Positions 55,101-62,017 of a DNA stretch of 64,000 bases are shown piece by piece. Each line of letters begins with the position of its first letter. Position 1 is the first letter of the stretch. This stretch comes from an uncultured Bacteroidales bacterium (lineage in GTDB: Bacteria; Bacteroidota; Bacteroidia; Bacteroidales; FEN-979). Location: the NCBI GenBank assembly GCA_903959905.1, contig CAJBYO010000029.1, positions 1-64,000 on the forward strand, given 5' to 3'. A program made the position numbers and the translations under genes. The notes beneath the pieces are model-generated. The model ran no database searches. It had not been told where the DNA came from and worked only from the letters and a program-made list of their open reading frames with translations.

Positions 55101-56438
55101 ATTCGTTCAGGCACCTATAAAGGATCTGATACCCATTATTATGACTGGAATATGGCAGCCGGAACAACCGGTCAGCCTATTGACCCGAACAAGAATTTCC
55201 AGAAAATCCAGTCAGGGGTATGGGCACCATACTGTCTTACTGCCAGCAGCGACAAGATCTCTGTGAGCAATCCCCAGGGTGAAGAACTTGCAATCGGCCC
55301 GGCCTTCTCCAAAGTGTCAAAAACGTATTCAAATATTTCGAATATTGCCAGCGTAGACATCGTGATTACACCGGATAAAAAATACTGGTCAAGGTGCCCC
55401 GTCATTGAATTGTGTCCGAACACAAAACTTGCTTTTGGCGGCGCTAAATTTTTCGGAGCTCGTTATTCTCCGTCTGTGAATGTAAACGGCGACACAGGGA
55501 TTGTGAGTGATGATCCCCAGCTCAATTCCAGCTATCTCAGTGCAACGGGTATGGGCTGGTTCCCGGGCTATGCAATCAATCTTGAAACTGGTGAACGTCT
55601 TAACATCATGTTTGGTGAAAATTCGTGGCTTGTTGCCGACAATGGCCGTGATATGTTGTGGAATCCGTCCAGCAGGGTTTATGATGATGCCGGTACTGCA
55701 GTTTTCGGTGGCCAGCACTACGTATATATCATGAACCATTATTCTTATCCTGTTCAGCAGGGACTTAAACTGGATTTCCCTGCCTATGACGGAGGTGCTT
55801 ACCTCATGACTCAATTGCCGAAAAACAATGCTATTAAAACATATGCTTTCGGTACTGCCATGTATGTAAATATCCCGTTGTCTGTTCCTGGTCAAACATG
55901 GCTGAGCAACGCTGTGACAAGCAAAATCAGGATATCCAAACCATACCAGAGGTATTATTCAACGCCAATGCCTGACGGGTCAACAGATACCATCAACCGG
56001 AATTACCCGATGTATACCTTTAACACGAATTCCATTTCAACATCCATGAACAACACGGCGCAGGCTACAACCGATCTTGACAAGATCAACGTTGTGCCGA
56101 ACCCCTATTTCGCATACGATGATTATGAGCGGAATCAGCTTGATAACCGTATTAAAATTGTGAATCTGCCAAGTAAATGCCTGGTTACCATATTTGACAT
56201 GAGCGGAACCGTGATTCGCCAGTTCAATGTGGATAAATCGGGGATTACACTGCCACGCGGTTCTACTGCAGGATTGAACACCGACGCCAAGACTTCACTT
56301 GACTGGGATTTAAAGAACTTTGCCGGGATTCCGATTGCCGGTGGCGTTTACCTGATCCATGTCAAGGCCGACGGGCTGGGTGAACGTACCATCAAATGGT
56401 TCGGAATATTACGCCCTGTTGACTTGAACTCACTGTAA
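52113..56438 (+). CDS. Giant exported protein, probable T9SS cargo (1441 aa)
   Basis: Signal peptide MKNILRFLVITLCCIMVSNVLPA (ATG 52113 chosen; the frame is open from 52056, immediately overlapping the receptor stop). The body is rich in Gly, Asn and aromatic residues, with an opening of the form YLDINNVRTLCYSYGNGWFLE and a DVNGDGNYDPKQGD calcium-like loop. The C-terminal 120 residues (VVPNPYFAYDDYE, RIKIVNLPSKCLVTIFDMSG, GIPIAGGVYLIHVKADGLGE) resemble T9SS C-terminal target/FlgD-Ig-like domains. It lies between the TonB receptor and the PorV-like gene and is probably secreted or displayed by them. The role of the body is not recognised. Confidence 0.8.
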   Translation: MKNILRFLVITLCCIMVSNVLPAEEFHKVSGMKSTNTIKETAAGCASGSSYKYLDINNVRTLCYSYGNGWFLENAEYEIPKGSKKTSMFSFSLWIGGIDVNNNLKLAAYRYGQGPTTASAHTKNDFWPGPLTVDGTAAISSETCAQYDRLYPMTRIEVQEFVAWWDNQAEFPNYTIPKSITDYPAHGSKAKGQAYYLAPFVDVNGDGNYDPKQGDYPFYDLSNRLCPVNLKPGERLARAKIKNGGDADTMGILVDQVLKGDQTLWSVYNDKGSYHSETTGEPIGMEIRAQYFAFATNDEINNMTFYSYELINRSTYTLTGTYFSQWVDPDLGYANDDFVGCDVNRGLGYCYNGTPVDGTGQSYAYGQHPPAIGVDFFQGPYMDPDGYDNPSYKGTGIKGPSFKGSCDIVSLNGSKIYMKYGPTGVDSAEFIVRSEAINGVNFGDGITDNERYGMRRFVYHNNSNSGVPEYMQDPDYAPEYYLFLRGIWKDNSKMIYGGNAHVGSPGSLGPECDFMFPGITDICDWGTGGNPPNGPKEWTEVTAGNNPSDRRFMQSAGPFKLEPGACNYITVGIPWARSISGTAEESVRLLQQVDDKAQSLFDNCFAVLNGPNAPDISIEELPNSVIIYLSNRKWNDLGNNFNEKYAEVDPTIRSTDSLYRFEGYQVYQLKDATVSAADLDDNNKARIVAQCDVQNGVGKLVNWNYDQNIGGNSGQVMVTGEDKGIRHSFVLTTDMFPTSENNNKLVNHKQYYFLAVAYGYNNFKKYIPTEPLSLDGQKKPYLRGRSNIKVYTAIPHIPLGVVANSSYGQGPVITRIQGQGNGGLILELSPESVAEILDKPAIDSTKTKLGDADYPISYKPTYLPSQGPLQVKVIDPLNVVGGDYTVRFDSMVQVKVGNPFTNTKKILFGKWTLTNNKTGTTYRADTTTIYQNEQCFLDLGIALTIVQAPNAGDSIRGSVTSSNGLLYASPQIYADSSKRWLAGVPDSDVPESSANWIRSGTYKGSDTHYYDWNMAAGTTGQPIDPNKNFQKIQSGVWAPYCLTASSDKISVSNPQGEELAIGPAFSKVSKTYSNISNIASVDIVITPDKKYWSRCPVIELCPNTKLAFGGAKFFGARYSPSVNVNGDTGIVSDDPQLNSSYLSATGMGWFPGYAINLETGERLNIMFGENSWLVADNGRDMLWNPSSRVYDDAGTAVFGGQHYVYIMNHYSYPVQQGLKLDFPAYDGGAYLMTQLPKNNAIKTYAFGTAMYVNIPLSVPGQTWLSNAVTSKIRISKPYQRYYSTPMPDGSTDTINRNYPMYTFNTNSISTSMNNTAQATTDLDKINVVPNPYFAYDDYERNQLDNRIKIVNLPSKCLVTIFDMSGTVIRQFNVDKSGITLPRGSTAGLNTDAKTSLDWDLKNFAGIPIAGGVYLIHVKADGLGERTIKWFGILRPVDLNSL

Positions 56439-56485
56439 CGGCATTTACGATTTATAATATGATAACGACAAAAAATTCCAGAATT

Positions 56486-57562
56486 ATGAAAAATATATAT
56501 AGCGGCTTGGTTGCAATACTCTTGATGGGGATGGTTTTGTTGCCCCAGGATAAAGTAACAGCTGGGAATAAAGACCGTTCCGGTCAGGCAGGCGCTGCCG
56601 AACTGTTGATCAATCCCTGGGCCAGGAGTTCAGGATGGGGCGGCGTTGGCACTTCCTGCGGGCATGGCCTTGAGGCATTGTTTACCAATGTTGCAGGAAC
56701 AGGCTTTACCAAGGGTACTGACATTATTTTCTCCTATACAAACTGGTTGAAAGGATCAGATGTGAATATCATGGCTTTCGGTCTCAGCCAGAAATTAGGT
56801 TCAAATGGCGGTGTCCTTACAGCAGCTGTCATGTCTATGACTTTCGGGGAGATAGATGTTACAACAGTGGGTCAGCCTGATGGTGGCGCCGGTTCGTTCA
56901 AGCCCAGCTATATGAACATCAACCTCGCCTATGCCAAGGCTTTTTCCAACAGCATCTATGGAGGTTTGGCCATAAAGCTGGTTTCTGAATCAATTTCGGA
57001 TGCCAGTGCCACTGCGATTGCCATCGACGCCGGTATTCAATATGTTACCGGGGAGAAGGAGCAGATCAAGTTCGGAATCGCCCTTAAGAATGTTGGAGCG
57101 CCCATGCATTTCAGCGGCGACGGTTTGTCTTTCCGCGGTGTAATCCCCACCCATGATAATGCAAACGACCAGTTTACCGTAGAGCAGCGTTCTGCCACGT
57201 ACGAACTTCCTGCTACATTGCGTATTGGCGCTTCTTATGATTTCTATATTGGTGAAATGCACCGGATCACCCTGGCAGGGAACTTTAATTCAAACTCATT
57301 TTCAAAGGATCAGTTCATCCTCGGACTTGAATACTCCCTGAAGTATTACCTGCAACTTCGTGCCGGTTATACCTATCAGAGCGGCATGTTCAGCGCAGAT
57401 CTGGGCGAGCGTGGAACTGTTTTCACAGGGCCCAGCCTTGGATTCACAGTTTCTGTTCCATTTAACAAGGAGAAGGAATCCGGACTGGCGATTGATTATT
57501 CATACAGGGCGACCAACCCTTTCTCAGGAACGCACAGTGTTGGTATTAAATTTAATTTTTAA
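56486..57562 (+). CDS. PorV/PorQ-family outer-membrane protein
   Basis: A 358-residue exported beta-barrel of the FadL-like PorV/PorQ group. It has the family opening QAGAAELLINPWARSSGWGG and GLEALFTNVAGTGF. Alternating barrel strands (YLQLRAGYTYQSG, GPSLGFTVSVPF) lead to a C-terminal strand ending GIKFNF. PorV shuttles T9SS cargo from the translocon to the sortase. Start ATG 56486 directly precedes the signal peptide (MKNIYSGLVAILLMGMVLLP). It follows the giant cargo gene by 48 nt, which suggests a dedicated partner. Confidence 0.85.
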   Translation: MKNIYSGLVAILLMGMVLLPQDKVTAGNKDRSGQAGAAELLINPWARSSGWGGVGTSCGHGLEALFTNVAGTGFTKGTDIIFSYTNWLKGSDVNIMAFGLSQKLGSNGGVLTAAVMSMTFGEIDVTTVGQPDGGAGSFKPSYMNINLAYAKAFSNSIYGGLAIKLVSESISDASATAIAIDAGIQYVTGEKEQIKFGIALKNVGAPMHFSGDGLSFRGVIPTHDNANDQFTVEQRSATYELPATLRIGASYDFYIGEMHRITLAGNFNSNSFSKDQFILGLEYSLKYYLQLRAGYTYQSGMFSADLGERGTVFTGPSLGFTVSVPFNKEKESGLAIDYSYRATNPFSGTHSVGIKFNF

Positions 57563-57603
57563 CAACTCGGTATAACCTTTACACTAACTTCATTACTTCA
57601 TAC

Positions 57604-57630
57604 AAAGGACCCTTCCATAGGGTCTTTTGG
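57604..57630 (+). terminator. Terminator of the receptor-cargo-PorV operon
   Basis: AAAGGACCC pairs with GGGTCTTTT around TTCCATA. It lies 42 nt after the PorV-like stop and 30 nt before greA. Confidence 0.75.
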
Positions 57631-57660
57631 CTTATTATAACCACTAACACAACCCTTGAA

Positions 57661-58143
57661 ATGTCGGACATTAAATATTACACACCTGAAGGTTTGGAAA
57701 AACTGAGGGAGGATTTGCATCAGCTAACAACAGTGGAACGGCCTTCTATTTCCAGGCAGATTGCTGAAGCCAGGGACAAGGGTGATTTGTCGGAAAATGC
57801 AGAATATTCTGCGGCCAAAGAGTCGCAATCCATGCTTGAGCTGAAGATCTCCAAACTGCAGGAGCTGGTTAACAACGCCAGGCTCATTGATGAAAGGAAA
57901 CTTGACAATACCAAAGTGTTGATATTTTCAACTGTAAAACTCCGGAATACGCTGAACGGGACACACGTGATTTACACTCTTGTGCCTGAAAATGAGGCAA
58001 ATATTAAAATCGGGAAATTGTCGGTCAGTTCTCCGATTGCGAAGGGACTTTTGGGAAAAAGTATAGGCGAAACGGTTGAAATCACTGTTCCTGCCGGAAA
58101 AATTACCTTTGAAATTGATGAAATATCACGGAAAAACGGGTAG
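57661..58143 (+). CDS. greA: Transcription elongation factor GreA
   Basis: A 160-residue factor that rescues backtracked RNA polymerase by stimulating transcript cleavage. The N-terminal coiled coil carries the conserved tip acidic residues (ARDKGDLSENAEYSAAKESQ). The C-terminal FKBP-like domain includes ISVSSPIAKGLLGKSIGETVEI-type strands (here LSVSSPIAKGLLG). The length is standard. It is followed two bases later by the HIT gene. Confidence 0.96.
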   Translation: MSDIKYYTPEGLEKLREDLHQLTTVERPSISRQIAEARDKGDLSENAEYSAAKESQSMLELKISKLQELVNNARLIDERKLDNTKVLIFSTVKLRNTLNGTHVIYTLVPENEANIKIGKLSVSSPIAKGLLGKSIGETVEITVPAGKITFEIDEISRKNG

Positions 58144-58145
58144 AA

Positions 58146-58544
58146 ATGTCAACAATATTCACACGCATTGTCAATGGAGAGATCCCATGCTACAAGATAG
58201 CCGAAGATGAGAATTTCCTGGCATTCCTGGATATAAATCCGCTACAGGAGGGTCATACACTGGTTATCCCTAAAATGGAGGTAAATTATATTTTTGACAT
58301 GGAGGATGACCTTCATGCAGGTTTGTGGAATTACGCCAGGAAAATTGGCAAAGCTCTTGAAAAGGTGGTTCCCTGCAAACGGATAGGGATCACTGTTATC
58401 GGGCTGGAGGTTCCCCACGCACACATCCACCTGATCCCTTTGAAGACGCTGTATGACATGGATTTCAGGAAACCTAAACTCAGTTTCACTCCGGAGGAGT
58501 TTGCAGATATTGCCAGGCGAATTGCAGATGCTATTGAAGAATAG
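58146..58544 (+). CDS. HIT-family nucleotide-binding hydrolase
   Basis: A 132-residue histidine-triad protein (Hint/Hit-like) starting TIFTRIVNGEIPCYKIAEDE. It has the triad HAHIHLIPL (His-x-His-x-His; the second His is the nucleophile) preceded by the GLEVPHAH segment. These enzymes hydrolyse adenosine phosphoramidates or dinucleoside polyphosphates. It is co-transcribed with greA (2-nt gap). Confidence 0.94.
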   Translation: MSTIFTRIVNGEIPCYKIAEDENFLAFLDINPLQEGHTLVIPKMEVNYIFDMEDDLHAGLWNYARKIGKALEKVVPCKRIGITVIGLEVPHAHIHLIPLKTLYDMDFRKPKLSFTPEEFADIARRIADAIEE

Positions 58545-58582
58545 CAGAAACAGGCGGGACTGATTTAAATCAGGAAATTACA

Positions 58583-58660
58583 AATATGCGAATGACGAAT
58601 ATGCGAATAGCGAATGATAGCGCTTCATTCGCATATTCCCGTATTCGTCATTCGCATATT
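58583..58660. terminator. Inverted 15-bp repeat array between convergent genes
   Basis: AATATGCGAATGACG/AATATGCGAATAGCG on the left and CATTCGCATATTCCCG/CGTCATTCGCATATT on the right form a 78-bp imperfect palindrome. It lies exactly between the HIT gene and the stop of the PurF-like gene. It is the inverted form of the arrays at 16775 and 44859 and probably acts as a bidirectional terminator. Confidence 0.75.
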
Positions 58661-60562
58661 TTAGTAAGCCCGCTCGTTTCTCCCCTCAATATAGTTGATA
58701 AAGGCGCGGTTCACCACTTTGTTGCCTCCCGGTGTTGGATAATCACCTGTAAAGTACCAGTCGCCTTTATGGTTGGGAATGGCTTCATGGAGGTCGTCAA
58801 TTGTTTGAAAAACAATCTGAACGCTGGCCTTGCAGTTGGTAGGAGTCAATAATTCCGAAATTTTTTCAGAAATCCTTGTCGCAGTAAAAGGGAGGTAAAT
58901 CTCCTTCACATGGTTGATGATTTTTTCCTTGGGCAGCTTTTCCTGTTCTTTTGATTTAACATAAACTTCATTGATAATATGCTCCTGATGCGTATCCCTC
59001 AGTAGTTCTATGGCTGCCTTGAATGCGATGAAGTCGGTGATCTTGGCCATGTCGATGCCGTAGCAGTCGGGGTAGCGTATCTGGGGCGCTGAAGAGGCGA
59101 TGACAATTTTTCTCGGGCCAAGCCTGTCAAGGATGCGAAGAATACTTTGCTTCAGAGTTGTTCCCCTTACAATTGAATCGTCAAGGACAACAAGGTTGTC
59201 AACGTCCCGGCGGATGCTTCCGTAGGTGATATCGTAAACATGTGCCGCAAGGTCGTCACGCTGGGAGTCGCGGGTGATAAATGTGCGGAGTTTTACATCT
59301 TTAACAGCGACTTTTTCAGCTCTAGGCTTCAGCTGGAATATTGTTTTCAGCTTTTCCTGGTCCAGCGATTTTCCTGCATCGAGGATCCGGTCTATCTTGA
59401 TTTTATCGCAAAAGACATCCATCTCCTCAATCAGCCCGTAATAGGCGTCAATAGCCGTATTCGGAATGTAGGAGATCACCGTGTTTTCAACGTCGTGATT
59501 GATGGCGCTGAGAATGGCAGGGGTAAGAAGTTTTCCGAGTTTTTTACGCTCACGGTAAATTTCTTTATCCGTTCCCCTCGAAAAATAGATGCGCTCAAAT
59601 GAACACGGCTTTTTGGCCAAAGGCTTGCTGAACTCTTTTTCGGTGATTTTACCGTCCTTTTTAAGGATGAGTGCATGTCCCGGCTGCAGTTCGCGGATAT
59701 CGTCAAATTTTAAATTCAGTGCAGTCTGAATGGCAGGGCGTTCGGAGGTGACAACGGCAATCTCATCGTCGTGATAATAATAGGCAGGACGGATACCTGA
59801 AGGATCGCGCATGACAAATGCATCCCCGTGGCCGAACATCCCGGCAATAACGTACCCGCCGTCCCACGTTTTGGCTGATTCACGAAGAATTTTCTGAACA
59901 TTCAGATGTTTTGCAATCTGGAAGGTTACCTCGCGCTTCGGAAATCCAAGATTCTTGAATTTCTGGTAAAGTACCTCATTTTCAGCATCCAGGAAGTGTC
60001 CCATTTTTTCAAGGATGGTAACGGTATCGCTTGTTTCAACGGGGTACTGCCCCAGGTCAATCAGTTTTTCAAAAAGCTCATCAACATTCGTCAGGTTGAA
60101 ATTTCCTGCCAGGACGAGATTTTTGGTCATCCAGTTATTCAGCCTCACAAACGGATGGAGGTTCAGGATGCTGTTCTTTCCGAACGTGCCGTAACGCAGG
60201 TGGCCAAGGTACAACTCGCCAAGCATACCAAAGGTTTGCTTGAGCCATTGCACGTCCTGGAGCCGTTGCGGGTGCCGTTCTTCAATATCCTTCAGATTGG
60301 CAATAACCTGGTTGAAAATATCCTGGATGGGGGCACTGGCAACCGACCGGATCCGGTTGATAAATTTTGTTCCCGGTTCAAGGTCAAATTTAATGCTTGC
60401 GATGCCTGCACCGTCCTGACCGCGGTTATGTTGCTTTTGCATCAGCAGGTGCAGTTTATTCAGACCGTAGAATGCGGTGCCGTATTTAGCCTGGTAGAAT
60501 TCAAGCGGTTTCAGGAGGCGGACCAGGGCGATGCCGCATTCGTGATGGATGGAATCGCTCAT
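58661..60562 (-). CDS. PurF-like amidophosphoribosyltransferase (class II glutamine amidotransferase)
   Basis: A 633-residue two-domain enzyme. The N-terminal class II glutaminase begins after a short propeptide (MSDSIHHE) with Cys9 as nucleophile, then HNRGQDGAGI and GHLRYGTFG. The C-terminal phosphoribosyltransferase domain has the PRPP loop VVLDDSIVRGTTLKQS followed by IRYPDCYGID. It is about 130 residues longer than standard PurF, with insertions and a long C-terminal extension (GDWYFTGDYPTPGGNKVVN). It may be a PurF paralog of the Bacteroidota type rather than the main purine enzyme. Promoter TTG-N17-TACCTTTG upstream. Confidence 0.88.
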   Translation of the reverse strand: MSDSIHHECGIALVRLLKPLEFYQAKYGTAFYGLNKLHLLMQKQHNRGQDGAGIASIKFDLEPGTKFINRIRSVASAPIQDIFNQVIANLKDIEERHPQRLQDVQWLKQTFGMLGELYLGHLRYGTFGKNSILNLHPFVRLNNWMTKNLVLAGNFNLTNVDELFEKLIDLGQYPVETSDTVTILEKMGHFLDAENEVLYQKFKNLGFPKREVTFQIAKHLNVQKILRESAKTWDGGYVIAGMFGHGDAFVMRDPSGIRPAYYYHDDEIAVVTSERPAIQTALNLKFDDIRELQPGHALILKKDGKITEKEFSKPLAKKPCSFERIYFSRGTDKEIYRERKKLGKLLTPAILSAINHDVENTVISYIPNTAIDAYYGLIEEMDVFCDKIKIDRILDAGKSLDQEKLKTIFQLKPRAEKVAVKDVKLRTFITRDSQRDDLAAHVYDITYGSIRRDVDNLVVLDDSIVRGTTLKQSILRILDRLGPRKIVIASSAPQIRYPDCYGIDMAKITDFIAFKAAIELLRDTHQEHIINEVYVKSKEQEKLPKEKIINHVKEIYLPFTATRISEKISELLTPTNCKASVQIVFQTIDDLHEAIPNHKGDWYFTGDYPTPGGNKVVNRAFINYIEGRNERAY

Positions 60563-60580
60563 CGTAGTTTAATTAGGATG

Positions 60581-60608
60581 CAAAGGTAGGAATTATTACC
60601 GATTGCAA
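60581..60608 (-). promoter_or_regulatory. Promoter of the PurF-like gene
   Basis: TACCTTTG (60581-60588) with TTG (60606-60608) 17 nt upstream on the minus strand; an alternative TTG gives a 22-nt spacing. The leader is about 12 nt. Confidence 0.55.
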
Positions 60609-60900
60609 TGCAATTCAATCAGCCTGGCTGCCTGCCGGTTTCCAAGGAAACCGGCACTGCACCAATCTTTAAAGGAAAACCGGGATTCAGGAGCCTCGGT
60701 TGAAAGGAGCCTGGAAAAATCCATCTCCGGTATCTTTTCAGCATCGTTGTCATTGGCGAAAATTGCCGCAATTCCGTCTGTGTAAATCAACCGCCAGTGC
60801 AGATCAACATACGGATGGCGTGACACAGAACAGGTGCTCAGGTCGGTTGAAGGTCCCTGTTCATTTTCAACGATCCATTTCCCAGAAGCCATAGAGCGGG
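60596..60900 (-). pseudogene. Possible C-terminal remnant of a membrane glycosyltransferase-like protein
   Basis: A minus-strand open stretch ends in YVDLHWRLIYTDGIAAIFAND followed by about 55 residues. The W-R-L-(V/I)-Y-x-D-x-(V/I)-A-x-(V/I)-F phrase is familiar from the C-termini of large polytopic glycosyltransferase or TPR membrane proteins. No upstream membrane part exists, and the 5' side overlaps the selU promoter. It is probably a gene fragment, but it could be a chance frame. Confidence 0.3.
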
Positions 60901-60932
60901 AAATTGTGCATGATAAAAGTACCACATTAATC

Positions 60933-60963
60933 TTGGTTAACTGGGAAAACAGGCCTATTTTTG
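60933..60963 (+). promoter_or_regulatory. Promoter of selU and the cysteine desulfurase-SelD gene
   Basis: TTG (60933-60935), 20 nt, TATTTTTG (60956-60963). It overlaps an in-frame TTG at 60961, so that codon cannot be the start and ATG 60985 is used. Confidence 0.65.
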
Positions 60964-60984
60964 ACGAATACTCAAATACAACCG

Positions 60985-62016
60985 ATGATCCGGCCTGTTG
61001 AACCGACCACCTTTCTGAATCAAGCTGCCGAAGTACCGGTGATTGATGTGCGTTCACCCGGTGAGTTCACCCAGGGCCACATTCCGGGTGCATGGAATAT
61101 CCCTGTTTTCAGTGATTCCGGGCGTGCAGAGGTTGGAACCCTTTATGTGCAGTCGTGCAGGGAAGATGCCATATTGAAAGGCCTTGACCTGGCACTGCCA
61201 CGAACGGATGAGTTTCTGGGGGCTGTTGAAAAACTTGCATCCCCGCAAAAGAAGTTACGGGTACATTGCTGGCGGGGCGGGTTGCGAAGCGCTCTGATGG
61301 CTGAGCTGTTCAGTATTGCCGGGTATGATGTTTACCTGCTTGCAGGAGGTTATAAGGCCTATCGGAAGTATATCCGTGAAGCGCTTGCCAGGCCTGCGCA
61401 TGTCATTGTATTGGGCGGGTACACGGGCAGCGGGAAAACAGAGTTGTTGCAGGCTATCGCAACAGAAGGCGAACAGGTAATTGATCTTGAAAAACTGGCA
61501 TGTCATAAAGGTTCTGCCTTTGGGGCACTCGGACAACCGGCACAACCCACAACCGAGCAATTTGAGAATGAACTGTATGCCTGCTGGTCGCAGATTGACC
61601 TGTCGCAACGGGTTTGGGTTGAAGATGAGAGCCGCACGATCGGACGTGTCACCATGCCTGATCCCATGAACGAGCACATTACCAATGGAATGCTGGTCCG
61701 GGTTGAATTGGAGAAGGAAGAGCGGATCGCGAGGCTTGTAAGGGAGTATGCCGGGTTTGATGCCGCACTGCTCAAAGCCTCTGTCACGAGGATTGCCGAC
61801 CGCCTCGGCGGAGACAAAGCAAAAGAAGCACTTTCAGCAGTGGAAACCGGGCAATTTGATGTTGTGGCCAGGATTGTGCTTACTTACTACGACAAAGCTT
61901 ACCAGTTTTCAATGAACCGGAGAAACAGCAAGGACATTCGCCCCATTGTTATCAGCGGATCAGAAATGAAAAAAGATGCCGTCCGCATTATCAGAACAGC
62001 CGAAAAAAACCAATGA
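60985..62016 (+). CDS. selU: tRNA 2-selenouridine synthase
   Basis: A 343-residue enzyme (SelU/MnmH) that replaces sulfur by selenium, via a geranylated intermediate, at the wobble uridine of tRNAs for Lys, Glu and Gln. The N-terminal rhodanese domain has VIDVRSPGEFTQGHIPGAWN and the active Cys in HCWRGGLRSAL. The C-terminal P-loop domain has GGYTGSGKTELL, IDLEKLACHKGSAFG and VEDESRTIGRV. The start is fixed by the promoter. Its TGA lies one base before the ATG of the next gene, which supplies its substrate selenophosphate. Confidence 0.95.
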   Translation: MIRPVEPTTFLNQAAEVPVIDVRSPGEFTQGHIPGAWNIPVFSDSGRAEVGTLYVQSCREDAILKGLDLALPRTDEFLGAVEKLASPQKKLRVHCWRGGLRSALMAELFSIAGYDVYLLAGGYKAYRKYIREALARPAHVIVLGGYTGSGKTELLQAIATEGEQVIDLEKLACHKGSAFGALGQPAQPTTEQFENELYACWSQIDLSQRVWVEDESRTIGRVTMPDPMNEHITNGMLVRVELEKEERIARLVREYAGFDAALLKASVTRIADRLGGDKAKEALSAVETGQFDVVARIVLTYYDKAYQFSMNRRNSKDIRPIVISGSEMKKDAVRIIRTAEKNQ

Positions 62017-62017
62017 A

